DNA of 55,328 bases from NCBI GenBank assembly GCA_947626815.1, contig CANQTN010000011.1:1-55328 (forward strand), in the 5' to 3' direction. The stretch's first letter is position 1, and every line of letters starts with the position of its first letter. Shown in pieces: positions 26,470 to 34,732 of this stretch. The notes beneath the pieces are model-generated. The model saw nothing but the letters and a program-made list of their open reading frames with translations, ran no database searches and had not been told where the DNA came from. A program made the translations under genes and the position numbers. This DNA is from an uncultured Clostridia bacterium (GTDB lineage: Bacteria > Bacillota > Clostridia > TANB77 > CAG-508).

Positions 26470-27339
26470 TTACATTAATTTATATTGAGTTAAATTTGGT
26501 TTTTCAATATCCTTATCTGTAACTATATTTATTTTATATCTGTACTTTACTTCTCGATTTTCCCATTCATTGCTATTTTGTTTTTGTCCTAAACCTCCTT
26601 CATATAATAAAAATCCTGTATCTTTTTCAAATATTAATTCTCTATCAAAAGGAATTCCTTCTTGCGAAAATTTTATTTTATAGCATTCTTTATCCTCATA
26701 TTTTATATTTTCTATTGAGATTGTTGGATTTATAGCCCATTTTAATTTTTCAATAATACTATCTTCATTAGAAAATCCTGTAAATGAAGGTAATCCTTCT
26801 GGTGGATACCAACTTGGTGCTTTTGTGTAAGTTTTACTACTATATAAGATCAAATAACTTTCTCCTGTTTCGATATTCCTCCAAGTTTCCACATTATCCT
26901 TTGATTTTTTTAGAGTTTCATTTTCTTTTATTAAATTGCCTTTTCTCCATACTTCTTTAAATATTGTATTATCTTCATATGAATAATATATATTTGTTAT
27001 TTGTTTGCTTTTCTCACTTTGGTCATAAATTTTTGTGATTATTGAATATCTGTATAAAATTATTCCTAAAATTATTAATATTATTGCAATAATTAATATT
27101 AAAATTTTTTTCCAAAATTTTAGATGTTTTACTTCTTTATTAATTTTTCTCATATAGTCCACCCCCTTATCAATATTTTCTGTGGGAACTTCTAAGTTTG
27201 ATTTCATATTATTATATATTTTGGTACATTCTTCACATTGCTCTAAATGTTCTTTTATAAATTGATTTGTTTCATCAAATGTTATTTTTTCCATATAGTT
27301 TGGTAATAAGTCTTGAACTATTTTGCAAAAATTATACAT
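26470..27339 (-). CDS. Zinc-type anti-sigma factor with LolA-like sensor domain
   Basis: A 289-residue protein. The cytoplasmic N-terminus carries the ZAS zinc motif His31-x3-Cys35-x2-Cys38 (HLEQCEEC), which holds the sigma factor. One membrane helix spans about 77-97. The ~190-residue outer domain (STKTYTKAPSWYPP, ECYKIKFSQEG, KPNLTQYKL) resembles the free-standing LolA-like proteins at 20290 and 28014. It overlaps the sigma gene by 8 nt, so the two are coupled. It would release the sigma factor when the outer domain senses an envelope signal; the signal is unknown. Confidence 0.85.
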   Translation of the reverse strand: MYNFCKIVQDLLPNYMEKITFDETNQFIKEHLEQCEECTKIYNNMKSNLEVPTENIDKGVDYMRKINKEVKHLKFWKKILILIIAIILIILGIILYRYSIITKIYDQSEKSKQITNIYYSYEDNTIFKEVWRKGNLIKENETLKKSKDNVETWRNIETGESYLILYSSKTYTKAPSWYPPEGLPSFTGFSNEDSIIEKLKWAINPTISIENIKYEDKECYKIKFSQEGIPFDRELIFEKDTGFLLYEGGLGQKQNSNEWENREVKYRYKINIVTDKDIEKPNLTQYKLM

Positions 27340-27823
27340 CTTCTCCCACCTCCTTTATTTTTTGCTTTGCTCGATAAAAATTAACTCTTGCCCATACTTC
27401 GCTTTTTCCCAGTATATTTCCTATTTCCTTAAATGTCATATCACCATATAATTTTAGATATACTACTTCTTGCACTTCTTTGTCTAATATTGAAATTTTT
27501 TTATTTAAGTTTTCTATTTCTTTTTTATTTTCAACTTCTTCATCTATACTGTACTGATTATATATTTCAATTGTATCTATATCTGTAAAAATTATTTTCT
27601 TTCTTTTTTTCAGTTCATTAAGCCACAAGTTTTTAGCAATTTCACACAACCATACTGACATTTTACAGTTTCCTTTAAATTTGTCGATATTCATTATTGC
27701 CTTGTAAAAAGTTTCTTGTGTTAAATCCTCTGAAATTTCTTTATTGTGAGTTAGGCAAATCAAGAATTTATATACAATTATGAAGTTTTCATTATATATT
27801 TTTTCTATATCTACATTTTCCAT
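27332..27823 (-). CDS. ECF-type RNA polymerase sigma factor
   Basis: A 163-residue sigma factor. Region 2 is at about 10-75 (SEDLTQETFYKAIMNIDKFK; WLCEIAKNLWLNELKKRK) and region 4 at about 105-158 (EVVYLKLYGDMTFKEIGNIL with helix-turn-helix GKSEVWARVNFYRAKQKIKE). There is no sigma-3 region, as usual for the ECF class. It directs transcription of envelope-stress genes, including its own operon: a match to an ECF promoter lies upstream (27846-27871). The next gene is its zinc anti-sigma factor. The ribosome site AGAAGGGG precedes the ATG. Confidence 0.93.
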   Translation of the reverse strand: MENVDIEKIYNENFIIVYKFLICLTHNKEISEDLTQETFYKAIMNIDKFKGNCKMSVWLCEIAKNLWLNELKKRKKIIFTDIDTIEIYNQYSIDEEVENKKEIENLNKKISILDKEVQEVVYLKLYGDMTFKEIGNILGKSEVWARVNFYRAKQKIKEVGEDV

Positions 27824-27845
27824 CTCTTTCCCCTTCTATATATAT

Positions 27846-27871
27846 GACAATTTATTTTATATTTCGTTACA
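27846..27871 (-). promoter_or_regulatory. ECF-type autoregulated promoter
   Basis: On the minus strand: TGTAAC (27871-27866), 17 nt, GTC (27848-27846). The AAC -35 motif and GTC -10 motif match ECF promoters, and the site lies about 20 nt before the sigma ATG, so the operon is probably self-activated. Confidence 0.65.
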
Positions 27872-27929
27872 CTTTTTAGTAAGTATATTTAACATTTTTA
27901 GCTATAACTTACTACTACGATTATAAAAT

Positions 27930-27963
27930 AAAAGCAAGAAATTATTGATAATTTCTTACTTTT
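27930..27963 (-). terminator. Terminator of LytTR operon
   Basis: AAGAAATTAT/ATAATTTCTT with a 2-nt centre, flanked by AAAA/TTTT. On the minus strand it ends in TTTTATTTTAT, after the 28014-28652 gene. Confidence 0.75.
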
Positions 27964-28013
27964 ATTTTACTATATTATCATTTCATAGAATCAATGCCTT
28001 GTAAATTATATAA

Positions 28014-28652
28014 TTAATTGTTCTTTAATGTATATCCTTCCAAATTAGGCATTTTTACATCTTTATCTGTTAAATTTCCTATGCTATAATCAACTAATTC
28101 CATTTTTTGACTTCCATTTATTTCTTTTATTTTTAGCATATTGTCTTTATCTACAATGAATTGGAAGTTATCACTTATAAAAAACTTATAGCATTCTTTT
28201 CCATCCATATCTTCAGTTGATATTTTAGTTGTAAATGCTACTTTAATCTTTTCCCATAAATTATCTTCTATTGAAAATATACCATCTTCTAACACAATAT
28301 GTTTTCCAAAGTTTTCTGTATTTTCCATTTTTACATATTCTTTAACACCTTCTCGGTCCATAAGTATTAATATATTATCATTGTCAAAATAATTTATTTG
28401 CATAGTTCCATCTTCTTCAATATTTTTTATAATTGTAATATTATCTTTTTTCCAAATTTCACTTGTTCGAATATCATTATCTTTTAAACTAGTATAGGCA
28501 ATTTTAGCATAAAAATTTGTTAAATTTTGATATTCTTTTAGTTTATTCGAATATTCTCCAATAATATTTGCTTTTCTGATAAGTGTAAAAATGAATATAC
28601 TTAATGCAATTAGTGTGATTATTAATATAATTATTAATATCTTCTTTTTCAT
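28014..28652 (-). CDS. Membrane-anchored LolA-like protein
   Basis: A 212-residue protein: an N-terminal membrane helix (about 4-24), then a beta-rich outer domain with ECYKFFISDNFQFIVDKDNM and the family end KDVKMPNLEGYTLK. It is paralogous to 20290-20937 and to the outer part of the anti-sigma protein. Its start overlaps the stop of the LytTR regulator gene by one base (TAATG), so it is made with that regulator. Such a pair may work as a regulator and a membrane-bound partner; function unknown. Confidence 0.78.
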   Translation of the reverse strand: MKKKILIIILIITLIALSIFIFTLIRKANIIGEYSNKLKEYQNLTNFYAKIAYTSLKDNDIRTSEIWKKDNITIIKNIEEDGTMQINYFDNDNILILMDREGVKEYVKMENTENFGKHIVLEDGIFSIEDNLWEKIKVAFTTKISTEDMDGKECYKFFISDNFQFIVDKDNMLKIKEINGSQKMELVDYSIGNLTDKDVKMPNLEGYTLKNN

Positions 28653-29104
28653 TATAATTTTCCTCCTTTAATGTATTTTAATATTTCTTTTACTTTTCTA
28701 CGAGAAATGGTTTCCTTTGTTCCATCATCTAGTTTTACTACAATTGCTCCTGTTTTTCCTATATCAAAGCTATCTAAATGTTTAATATTTATAATACAAC
28801 TTTTTGATATTCTGACAAGGTCATTTGTTTGATTTTCTAGTTTACTCAATGAGTGTTTTATTTTATATTCTCCAATTTTAGTTCTACAATAAATATCTTT
28901 TTTATTACTATAAAATACGATTATATCTTTAAAATCTATTTGTACATATTCATTATTCTGTCTTACTAATACTTTTTGATCGTTATAGTTTTTAATATGT
29001 TCTATAATTTTTTCAATATTTGTATCTGTTGAATATTCTACTAATACATTTATTTCATCATTATTTAATTCTTCATTCTTTTTCTTTTTTATATTTATAT
29101 TCAT
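28652..29104 (-). CDS. LytTR-domain transcription regulator
   Basis: A 150-residue stand-alone LytTR regulator. The N-terminal ~45 residues have no receiver domain; residues ~46-147 form the LytTR DNA-binding domain (VQIDFKDIIVFYSNKKDIYC; LVRISKSCIINIKHLDSFDI; ISRRKVKEIL). Two 9-bp direct repeats of LytTR type lie 60-90 nt upstream at 21-bp spacing, so it probably controls its own operon. The second gene encodes a membrane-anchored LolA-like protein. Without a receiver domain, control must come from another partner. Confidence 0.92.
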   Translation of the reverse strand: MNINIKKKKNEELNNDEINVLVEYSTDTNIEKIIEHIKNYNDQKVLVRQNNEYVQIDFKDIIVFYSNKKDIYCRTKIGEYKIKHSLSKLENQTNDLVRISKSCIINIKHLDSFDIGKTGAIVVKLDDGTKETISRRKVKEILKYIKGGKL

Positions 29105-29164
29105 TTTTTCCCCTTCCTTATATTAATTATAATACAATTATTGTCGCTTTCATATATTTAGAGG

Positions 29165-29194
29165 ATAAACGGTGTTATTTTATGGAAGAACGGT
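29165..29194 (-). promoter_or_regulatory. Tandem LytTR binding sites
   Basis: On the minus strand ACCGTTCTT (29194-29186) and ACCGTTTAT (29173-29165) repeat with a 21-bp period, two helix turns. The second fits the LytTR consensus fully, the first nearly. A TATAAT with a poor -35 follows downstream, as expected for an activator-dependent promoter of the LytTR gene. Confidence 0.72.
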
Positions 29195-29245
29195 ATAGAA
29201 AATGAATAATTCATATTATATAGTATGAGTTAATCAAAAAAATAA

Positions 29246-29269
29246 AAGGAAATTATAAAAATCTCCTTA
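29246..29269 (-). terminator. Terminator of cvpA operon
   Basis: AAGGA-type arms pair around an AT loop. On the minus strand the hairpin is followed by TTTTATTTTTTTG. Confidence 0.65.
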
Positions 29270-29342
29270 AAATCAAATTTGTTATATTTTACATAACATA
29301 ATATTAATACAAAAGCTATAATATATGTATCAAGATGCTTAA

Positions 29343-29966
29343 TTATTTTGATTTATATGCAAATATTTCTAAAATATTATTTTCATACATACTTTTTCCA
29401 ATGAATGATTGATTTATACTTTTATTTATTATGTTCTCTGGTATAATTTGTCCTGATACATTTAGTAATAATAGTAATACATATATAATTATCATTCCTC
29501 TTAAAATTCCATATATTAATCCACCTAATTGATTTGCTTGTTCAAGTATCGGTAATTTTGTAACAATGTTTGCAAGTGCTGTTACAAATCTTAAAGCTAT
29601 TTTTATTCCTATGAAAAGAATGATAATTATTCCTCCTCTTACGATATTAATAGCTAAAGTTCTTGCAGCTTCTGGTAATAAATTATCTTTTGCTGTATCA
29701 ATAATTTGATTTTTTGTTTCATCATTTTCTACATCATCTTGCATAACATCATTTGCTTTTTCATAAATTGCTTTTTCTATCATTTCATCAATTTGTGTTG
29801 TATTTATAATAAAATATGAAATTGGTTGATATAGTAAAAATGTTATTACTATTGCAATGATAAAAGAAAGTAGGTGTATTGCTAGTTTAACCAGTCCTTT
29901 TTTATATGCTAAAAATGTTGATAATAAAACTATTGCAATTATTATTATATCGACTATAATTCCCAT
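29343..29966 (-). CDS. cvpA: CvpA-family membrane protein
   Basis: A 207-residue CvpA-type protein with four membrane segments (about 3-23, 27-47, 98-120 and 150-172). It has the family features FLAYKKGLVKLA early, and ANQLGGLIYGILRGMIIIY in the second half. CvpA proteins are inner-membrane proteins linked to colicin V export and envelope homeostasis; the precise activity is unknown. GGAG lies before the ATG. It precedes a hairpin/T-run terminator. The upstream gene (30035-31234) is in the same direction 68 nt away, so the two may form one unit. Confidence 0.88.
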   Translation of the reverse strand: MGIIVDIIIIAIVLLSTFLAYKKGLVKLAIHLLSFIIAIVITFLLYQPISYFIINTTQIDEMIEKAIYEKANDVMQDDVENDETKNQIIDTAKDNLLPEAARTLAINIVRGGIIIILFIGIKIALRFVTALANIVTKLPILEQANQLGGLIYGILRGMIIIYVLLLLLNVSGQIIPENIINKSINQSFIGKSMYENNILEIFAYKSK

Positions 29967-30034
29967 TATATATTTCTCCTTGATATGTATTTTTAGGTTT
30001 TTATTATGGTTTTACCTATAAACCTTGCACAAAA

Positions 30035-31234
30035 TTATAAATTTATGATTTCTATACTATCTCTATAAATTATTCCTGCGATACTATCTGATAATACAAT
30101 ATTTGTAATTTCTTGGTTTGCTATGTATCTTTTCACTAGCCATCCATTTGTATTGATAAATTCGATTTCTGTTCCTAGATTTAAAGCAATAATATCTCCA
30201 TATGTGTAAATATCTTTTTCTACTGTATCTACTGTATATTCTTTTATTCCTTTGTTATTTATATTTATTATATTGATTATTGAATCTGCTGAAAATAGTC
30301 CTGATGGTTTTTCTTCTATTTCAACTGCGTGGTCTGTTAATTCTATTGATTGAAATATTAGTTTTTTATTTTTAGTGTCCATTAATTCACTATCTTTATT
30401 TTCTTCAATTATATGTATACTATCTGTGTACATGCATATTAATTTATCTTTGTCTTGATATTTTATGTTTGTTATTAATTTGTCTGGTTCACTTTGATAT
30501 GTATTTTCTAATGAATTGGTTGGATCATTACTTGCTTTTTCAATTGAAATTATTTTTATGTTGGATTGTATTATCGTTCCTGAAGTATCTACTTCTGCTA
30601 TTGCCAAATATTTATTATCATTTGATATTGCTATATCAGCTGTTCTCGTAGAAGATAGATATGTTTTAAACATTTCTTTTCCTTCTGGATTATACATTGC
30701 AATTACTGTTTTATAACTTGTGTCTGTTATTACAACTGCTACATATCCATTTTTATTGACATGTATTTGTGATATATTTCCTTCTGTATTTACTTCCCAA
30801 GAAATATCTTTGTCTGTTATTAAATATATTTTTTTGCCTTTTTTTTCGGCAATTCCAAGAAATCTATTTGATGAACTAAATATTGGATTTGATATTTGTA
30901 TTTCTAAGCTTTTTTCCTTGTTTCCAGTATTTCCATAAATTGAAAATTGATTTTTGTCTAGTACTCCTATATATTTGTTAAATGCATAAATGTTTGAATT
31001 TTGATCTTCTTTCAATTCTATTGTAGCAACCTTGTCTTGCATTACTTCTTTTCCAAGTATAACTCTATCTATCCAATTACTTACAGTTTTATTATTTTTA
31101 TAAATAATTGTGATTACTGTTATGAATATAATAATAAAAATAATTACTATAGTTGTTATTATTTTTCTTTTATTTATTTTTTTATTTTTTTTTTCTTTCC
31201 AATAATCTTTCACTGATAATCTTTTTCCTTTCAA
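30035..31234 (-). CDS. Membrane-anchored beta-propeller-like protein (DUF5711-like)
   Basis: A protein of about 400 residues: basic N-terminus, one membrane helix (about 25-46), then a large outer domain with repeated four-strand units. Examples are VATIELKEDQNSNIYAFNKY, IAISNDNKYLAIAEVD and VAVVITDTSYKTVIAMY, which suggest a WD40/DUF5711-like propeller. Role unknown; it often neighbours cvpA in Clostridia, as here. The start is uncertain: the TTG at 31234 has no ribosome site, and the GTG at 31213 lies about 12 nt after AAAGGA. Confidence 0.75.
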   Translation of the reverse strand: MKGKRLSVKDYWKEKKNKKINKRKIITTIVIIFIIIFITVITIIYKNNKTVSNWIDRVILGKEVMQDKVATIELKEDQNSNIYAFNKYIGVLDKNQFSIYGNTGNKEKSLEIQISNPIFSSSNRFLGIAEKKGKKIYLITDKDISWEVNTEGNISQIHVNKNGYVAVVITDTSYKTVIAMYNPEGKEMFKTYLSSTRTADIAISNDNKYLAIAEVDTSGTIIQSNIKIISIEKASNDPTNSLENTYQSEPDKLITNIKYQDKDKLICMYTDSIHIIEENKDSELMDTKNKKLIFQSIELTDHAVEIEEKPSGLFSADSIINIININNKGIKEYTVDTVEKDIYTYGDIIALNLGTEIEFINTNGWLVKRYIANQEITNIVLSDSIAGIIYRDSIEIINL

Positions 31235-31289
31235 TTGTGCTATTTTAACTTTTGTTTTAATTTATTTATGGTTTGATTTTATCATAAAA

Positions 31290-31317
31290 TGCCTAAAACT
31301 TTCAATGGTTTTAGACA
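31290..31317. terminator. Terminator between YkvI-like and propeller genes
   Basis: TGCCTAAAAC pairs with GTTTTAGACA around an 8-nt loop, followed by TTTTTT on the plus strand and ATTTTAT on the minus strand. It most likely ends the 31342-32361 transcript. Confidence 0.65.
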
Positions 31318-31341
31318 TTTTTTATATTAAATCTGTTGTTA

Positions 31342-32361
31342 TTATTTATAGAAAAATATTTTTAAAACTTGCAAAATACCTAAATATCCAAAAATTGGGT
31401 ATAATGCATTTACTAGATTTGAAAATCCAATTTTTGAAATTAGCACTGATGTTATGCACATAATAACCGCAATTTGTGTATAACTTTTCTTGTTTTTTGT
31501 TATATTTTTTAAAAAGCTTGTTCCTAATGAAATTGTAGTTGTAAAAATGGAACCTAATATAATAAATCCATAAATATATTTTAAAATTTTTGATATATTA
31601 GAAACAACATAAACAGCTGGCATTTCAATTTTTGTTATATCAACATCTACTCTTATCAATAATAAAAATATAATAATTGATAATAATATAATTACTATTG
31701 TACTTATTATTGAAATTTTTATTATTTGTTTTTTATCTTTTAAATAATTTTTTAGTGTTATTAATACTGGTATTAATAAAATGCTGTTATAGCAGCTATA
31801 TAAAATGGCATTTAAATAATATTTAGTATTATTTGATTCAACTATATATTTTTGTATTTCCCATATTGGTAAATTTTTTAAATTGATAATTCCTATTAAT
31901 ATTAAAAATCCTATTAATACTGGTACTAAAATTTCATTTGCTTTTACTACCCCTTTTATACTTGTCATAAATATGAAAAAAGTTATAATTGCTAAAATTC
32001 CGCTTCCGATTAAACTATTAATTCCTATTTCTTGTTCAAAATATGCTCCAAATCCTGCTATCATTATAAAAAATGTAATAAGTATAAAAATATTAATAAT
32101 TATATCTATACATTTTATAATTTTTTTATTTTTTTTTATTAATACTTCTAAAAATTCTTTATAATTTTCTATACTATATTTATTTATTATTTGAAGAGTT
32201 TTATATATTACTATTCCTATTATTATACTCGAAATTAAAATTCCAAATAATCCTTTTATTCCATGAGAAAAAAAGAACAGATATATTTCTTGCCCTGATG
32301 CAAATCCTGCTCCTATTATTGTTCCTATAATTACAAAAATTATTTTTAATATATTATCCAT
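31342..32361 (-). CDS. YkvI-like membrane transporter
   Basis: A 339-residue protein with about ten membrane segments. It begins IIFVIIGTIIGAGFASGQEI, a glycine-rich unwound first helix typical of APC/NSS-type carriers, and matches the YkvI family. There is no soluble domain. It probably carries a small organic solute or amino acid with Na+ or H+; the substrate is unknown. Single gene, AAGGA ribosome site, terminators on both sides. The reverse strand contains long chance frames because of the hydrophobic AT-rich code. Confidence 0.85.
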   Translation of the reverse strand: MDNILKIIFVIIGTIIGAGFASGQEIYLFFFSHGIKGLFGILISSIIIGIVIYKTLQIINKYSIENYKEFLEVLIKKNKKIIKCIDIIINIFILITFFIMIAGFGAYFEQEIGINSLIGSGILAIITFFIFMTSIKGVVKANEILVPVLIGFLILIGIINLKNLPIWEIQKYIVESNNTKYYLNAILYSCYNSILLIPVLITLKNYLKDKKQIIKISIISTIVIILLSIIIFLLLIRVDVDITKIEMPAVYVVSNISKILKYIYGFIILGSIFTTTISLGTSFLKNITKNKKSYTQIAVIMCITSVLISKIGFSNLVNALYPIFGYLGILQVLKIFFYK

Positions 32362-32418
32362 AAAAATATATCCTTTTTTTATTATTTTATGGAATTTTAA
32401 AAAAAATTATTCAAAATA

Positions 32419-32480
32419 AATAGGAATGTTTTCAAAATTCTTGATTTACTTCAAGAATTATTTTGAAAACATCCCCTATT
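32419..32480 (-). terminator. Long terminator of the Gld-type ABC operon
   Basis: AATAGG, TTTTCAAAAT and TTGA arms pair with TCAA, ATTTTGAAAA and CCTATT, a ~60-nt hairpin. It begins 4 nt after the stop of the 32485-34038 gene. Confidence 0.8.
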
Positions 32481-32484
32481 TTCT

Positions 32485-34038
32485 TTATTTTTTTCTTCTT
32501 CTTATTTGCCATACTATAATTCCTGCTATTACTATTAATACTGGAACTGTAAATATAATTATTTTAATGATAATGTCTTGCATTTCTGTTGGTGAATATG
32601 TTACTGCTCCTGTACTCTTTCTTGCTGTTATATCTTCTTCTCTATCTACTAAGTATGCTATTGAATTTAATACTAAATCTTTATTAAAGTTAAGTTGTAT
32701 TGCTGCATATTGAGAATTTTGACTTAATGGATAGTCTGAAATAAAGTAATTTTCTCCATATATAATTAGTTTTGAAGTTACTGCTTTAGTATTTGTTTCT
32801 TCATTTTTTTCTGTAATGGTCTTTTCTAATTTTGCTCCTACTAAAAATGTACCTTTTGCTTCTCCTTCTTCTGCATTATCTGATTGTTTATTAAAATCTG
32901 TTCTGAAATATGAATTTGAACTTGCTTGTAATAAGTCGGTTTTTTCTACTTTTGATTCTTCTAGCTTATTTTCATCTATATTTATCTTTGTAGCATTTAT
33001 TAATATAACACCTGTTGTATTATATATGTCTTTTGTTATTTCATCATATTGCATATCTGGTATTATAAAATCTGATGAACCAGATAACATTTTTTCTGGA
33101 TTTGTTTCTCTTATTATTCCTACTTCAAATGGTTTTACACAGTACATCTCTAATATTTTATTTACATTTGGCATATTTTGTGTAGTCGTTACTGCAGCAT
33201 TCATCCATAAAATATTTCTTCCTGATTGTATATAATTTATGATTGCATTTGTAGCTATGTCATCAAAATCTTTGCTTGGAGTTGTTATGACAAGTGTATC
33301 ACAATCATCTGGTACTTTTCCTTCTGTTAATATGTTTAAAGTTTTTATTTCATTTATTTCATTTCCTAAGTATATATTCAAATAATTCATGTTTTGGTTT
33401 AATGAAAATTGACTATATCCTAATAAGAAATATACTTTTGGTACTTTTTCACTAGTCACAGAAACTATACTTCTTGTTAGTCTTTCTTCAGATATATCTA
33501 TAGTTTCATAAGTAGTTATATCATATGTTACTAAATCACTTTGTGATAATACTTTTGATTTTTCTCCACATTCTACGATAATAGCTACTTGTTGTGCTTG
33601 AGGGTCTATTCCGTATTTTTGTGCTAAATCTGGTCTATTATTAATATCAATTGCTTCAGGTTTAATTTTTTCATTTACTTTTTTATATTGATTTGCTAAG
33701 TCTAATATATTACTATCTTCTGAGTATCCTATAAAATAAAGATTAACTTCTTTATCTATGTTTTTTACTTTTTCTTTACTTTCATTTGTTAGTGTATAAA
33801 GTTTTTCTTCCGTAAAATCTATTGGTGCTAATTCTAATTTTTGCATTAGAAAATTTATTGCTACAAAAACAAATATTATTGATAATATAAATAAAAATGT
33901 TGTACTTCCTTTTACTAACCATTTTGTTTTTATTACTTCAATAATTTTATTTGGCTTTTTATTTTTGTTTTCTTTTGCCTTTTTTGTTTTTTTACTATTT
34001 TGCTCTATTTTTTCTTTATTGTCCTTTTTTTCTTTCAA
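32485..34038 (-). CDS. GldG-like ABC transporter substrate-handling membrane protein
   Basis: A 517-residue protein: a basic Lys/Asn-rich N-terminal tail, a membrane helix (about 48-68), a ~420-residue outer domain of the GldG/IFT52-like type (KVYFLLGY, TLVITTPSKDFDDIA, GRNILWMNA), and a C-terminal membrane helix (about 490-512) with a basic end. It starts at a TTG with AGGAGG upstream. It is the third gene of an ATPase-permease-GldG operon. In Flavobacteria this triad serves gliding; in Firmicutes the exported substrate is unknown. Confidence 0.85.
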   Translation of the reverse strand: MKEKKDNKEKIEQNSKKTKKAKENKNKKPNKIIEVIKTKWLVKGSTTFLFILSIIFVFVAINFLMQKLELAPIDFTEEKLYTLTNESKEKVKNIDKEVNLYFIGYSEDSNILDLANQYKKVNEKIKPEAIDINNRPDLAQKYGIDPQAQQVAIIVECGEKSKVLSQSDLVTYDITTYETIDISEERLTRSIVSVTSEKVPKVYFLLGYSQFSLNQNMNYLNIYLGNEINEIKTLNILTEGKVPDDCDTLVITTPSKDFDDIATNAIINYIQSGRNILWMNAAVTTTQNMPNVNKILEMYCVKPFEVGIIRETNPEKMLSGSSDFIIPDMQYDEITKDIYNTTGVILINATKINIDENKLEESKVEKTDLLQASSNSYFRTDFNKQSDNAEEGEAKGTFLVGAKLEKTITEKNEETNTKAVTSKLIIYGENYFISDYPLSQNSQYAAIQLNFNKDLVLNSIAYLVDREEDITARKSTGAVTYSPTEMQDIIIKIIIFTVPVLIVIAGIIVWQIRRRKK

Positions 34039-34051
34039 TTTTCCTTACCTC

Positions 34052-34732
34052 CTATCTTACACTTTTTCTTCTTTGCATAAATATAATTGTAATTAGCAAA
34101 CACATTACTGAAAATGTTATAAATGTTACTGTATCTGCAATGTCAATTTGTCCGGTTGGAAACTTTGAAAACATATTAATAAGTGAAAAATTTGTAAATA
34201 CTGTACTAAATTGTGGTAAAAACCATAATAATATGAAACAGCCTATAGTTATTACTCCTGCTATTATTTGATTTTCTGTTATGCTAGAGGCTAATATTCC
34301 AAATGATATATAACTAATTGCTAATAACAAAAATCCAAACATTGTTACTAATGCTTGCGTAATATGTGGTTTTCCAAAAAAGCATAATATTCCAAAATAT
34401 AGGAATGTACAAAGTAATGTTATTACTACAACTAATGTTGCTGCAATAAATTTACCTAATACTAGTTTTGTAATACTAAGTGGTGATGTAAGTAATAATT
34501 GTTCTGTACCTGTTTTTCTTTCTTCTGCTATAGCCCTCATTGTAAGTATTGGTACTATAAATGTTAATATTGTTGAGCCAGAATAAAATATATACTCAAA
34601 ATTTAAACTTGTATATTGAACTACATCTATGTAGAAAAATATGCTAAACATAATTAAAAATAGCCCAATAAATATATATCCTACTGGAGAGTAGAAATAT
34701 GATTTCATTTCTTTTTTTATTACTGCTAACAT
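34052..34732 (-). CDS. ABC-2 type permease (GldF-like)
   Basis: A 226-residue integral membrane protein with six hydrophobic segments. The first follows IKKEMKSYFYSPVGYIFIG, a typical ABC-2 permease start, and the cytosolic loop RAIAEERKTGTEQLLLTSPL is the usual contact with the ATPase. It forms the membrane pore of an exporter with the next-door ATPase. Its ATG overlaps the ATPase stop by one base (TAATG), and the GldG-like gene starts 13 nt after its stop. Confidence 0.92.
   Translation of the reverse strand: MLAVIKKEMKSYFYSPVGYIFIGLFLIMFSIFFYIDVVQYTSLNFEYIFYSGSTILTFIVPILTMRAIAEERKTGTEQLLLTSPLSITKLVLGKFIAATLVVVITLLCTFLYFGILCFFGKPHITQALVTMFGFLLLAISYISFGILASSITENQIIAGVITIGCFILLWFLPQFSTVFTNFSLINMFSKFPTGQIDIADTVTFITFSVMCLLITIIFMQRRKSVR

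Noticed and set aside
29020..29205. 61-residue plus-strand frame
   Set aside because: Mostly antisense to the start of the LytTR gene and covers its binding sites; no ribosome site.
32816..33235. 139-residue plus-strand frame
   Set aside because: It lies wholly opposite the GldG-like gene, has no ribosome site and has a composition that mirrors the real gene.
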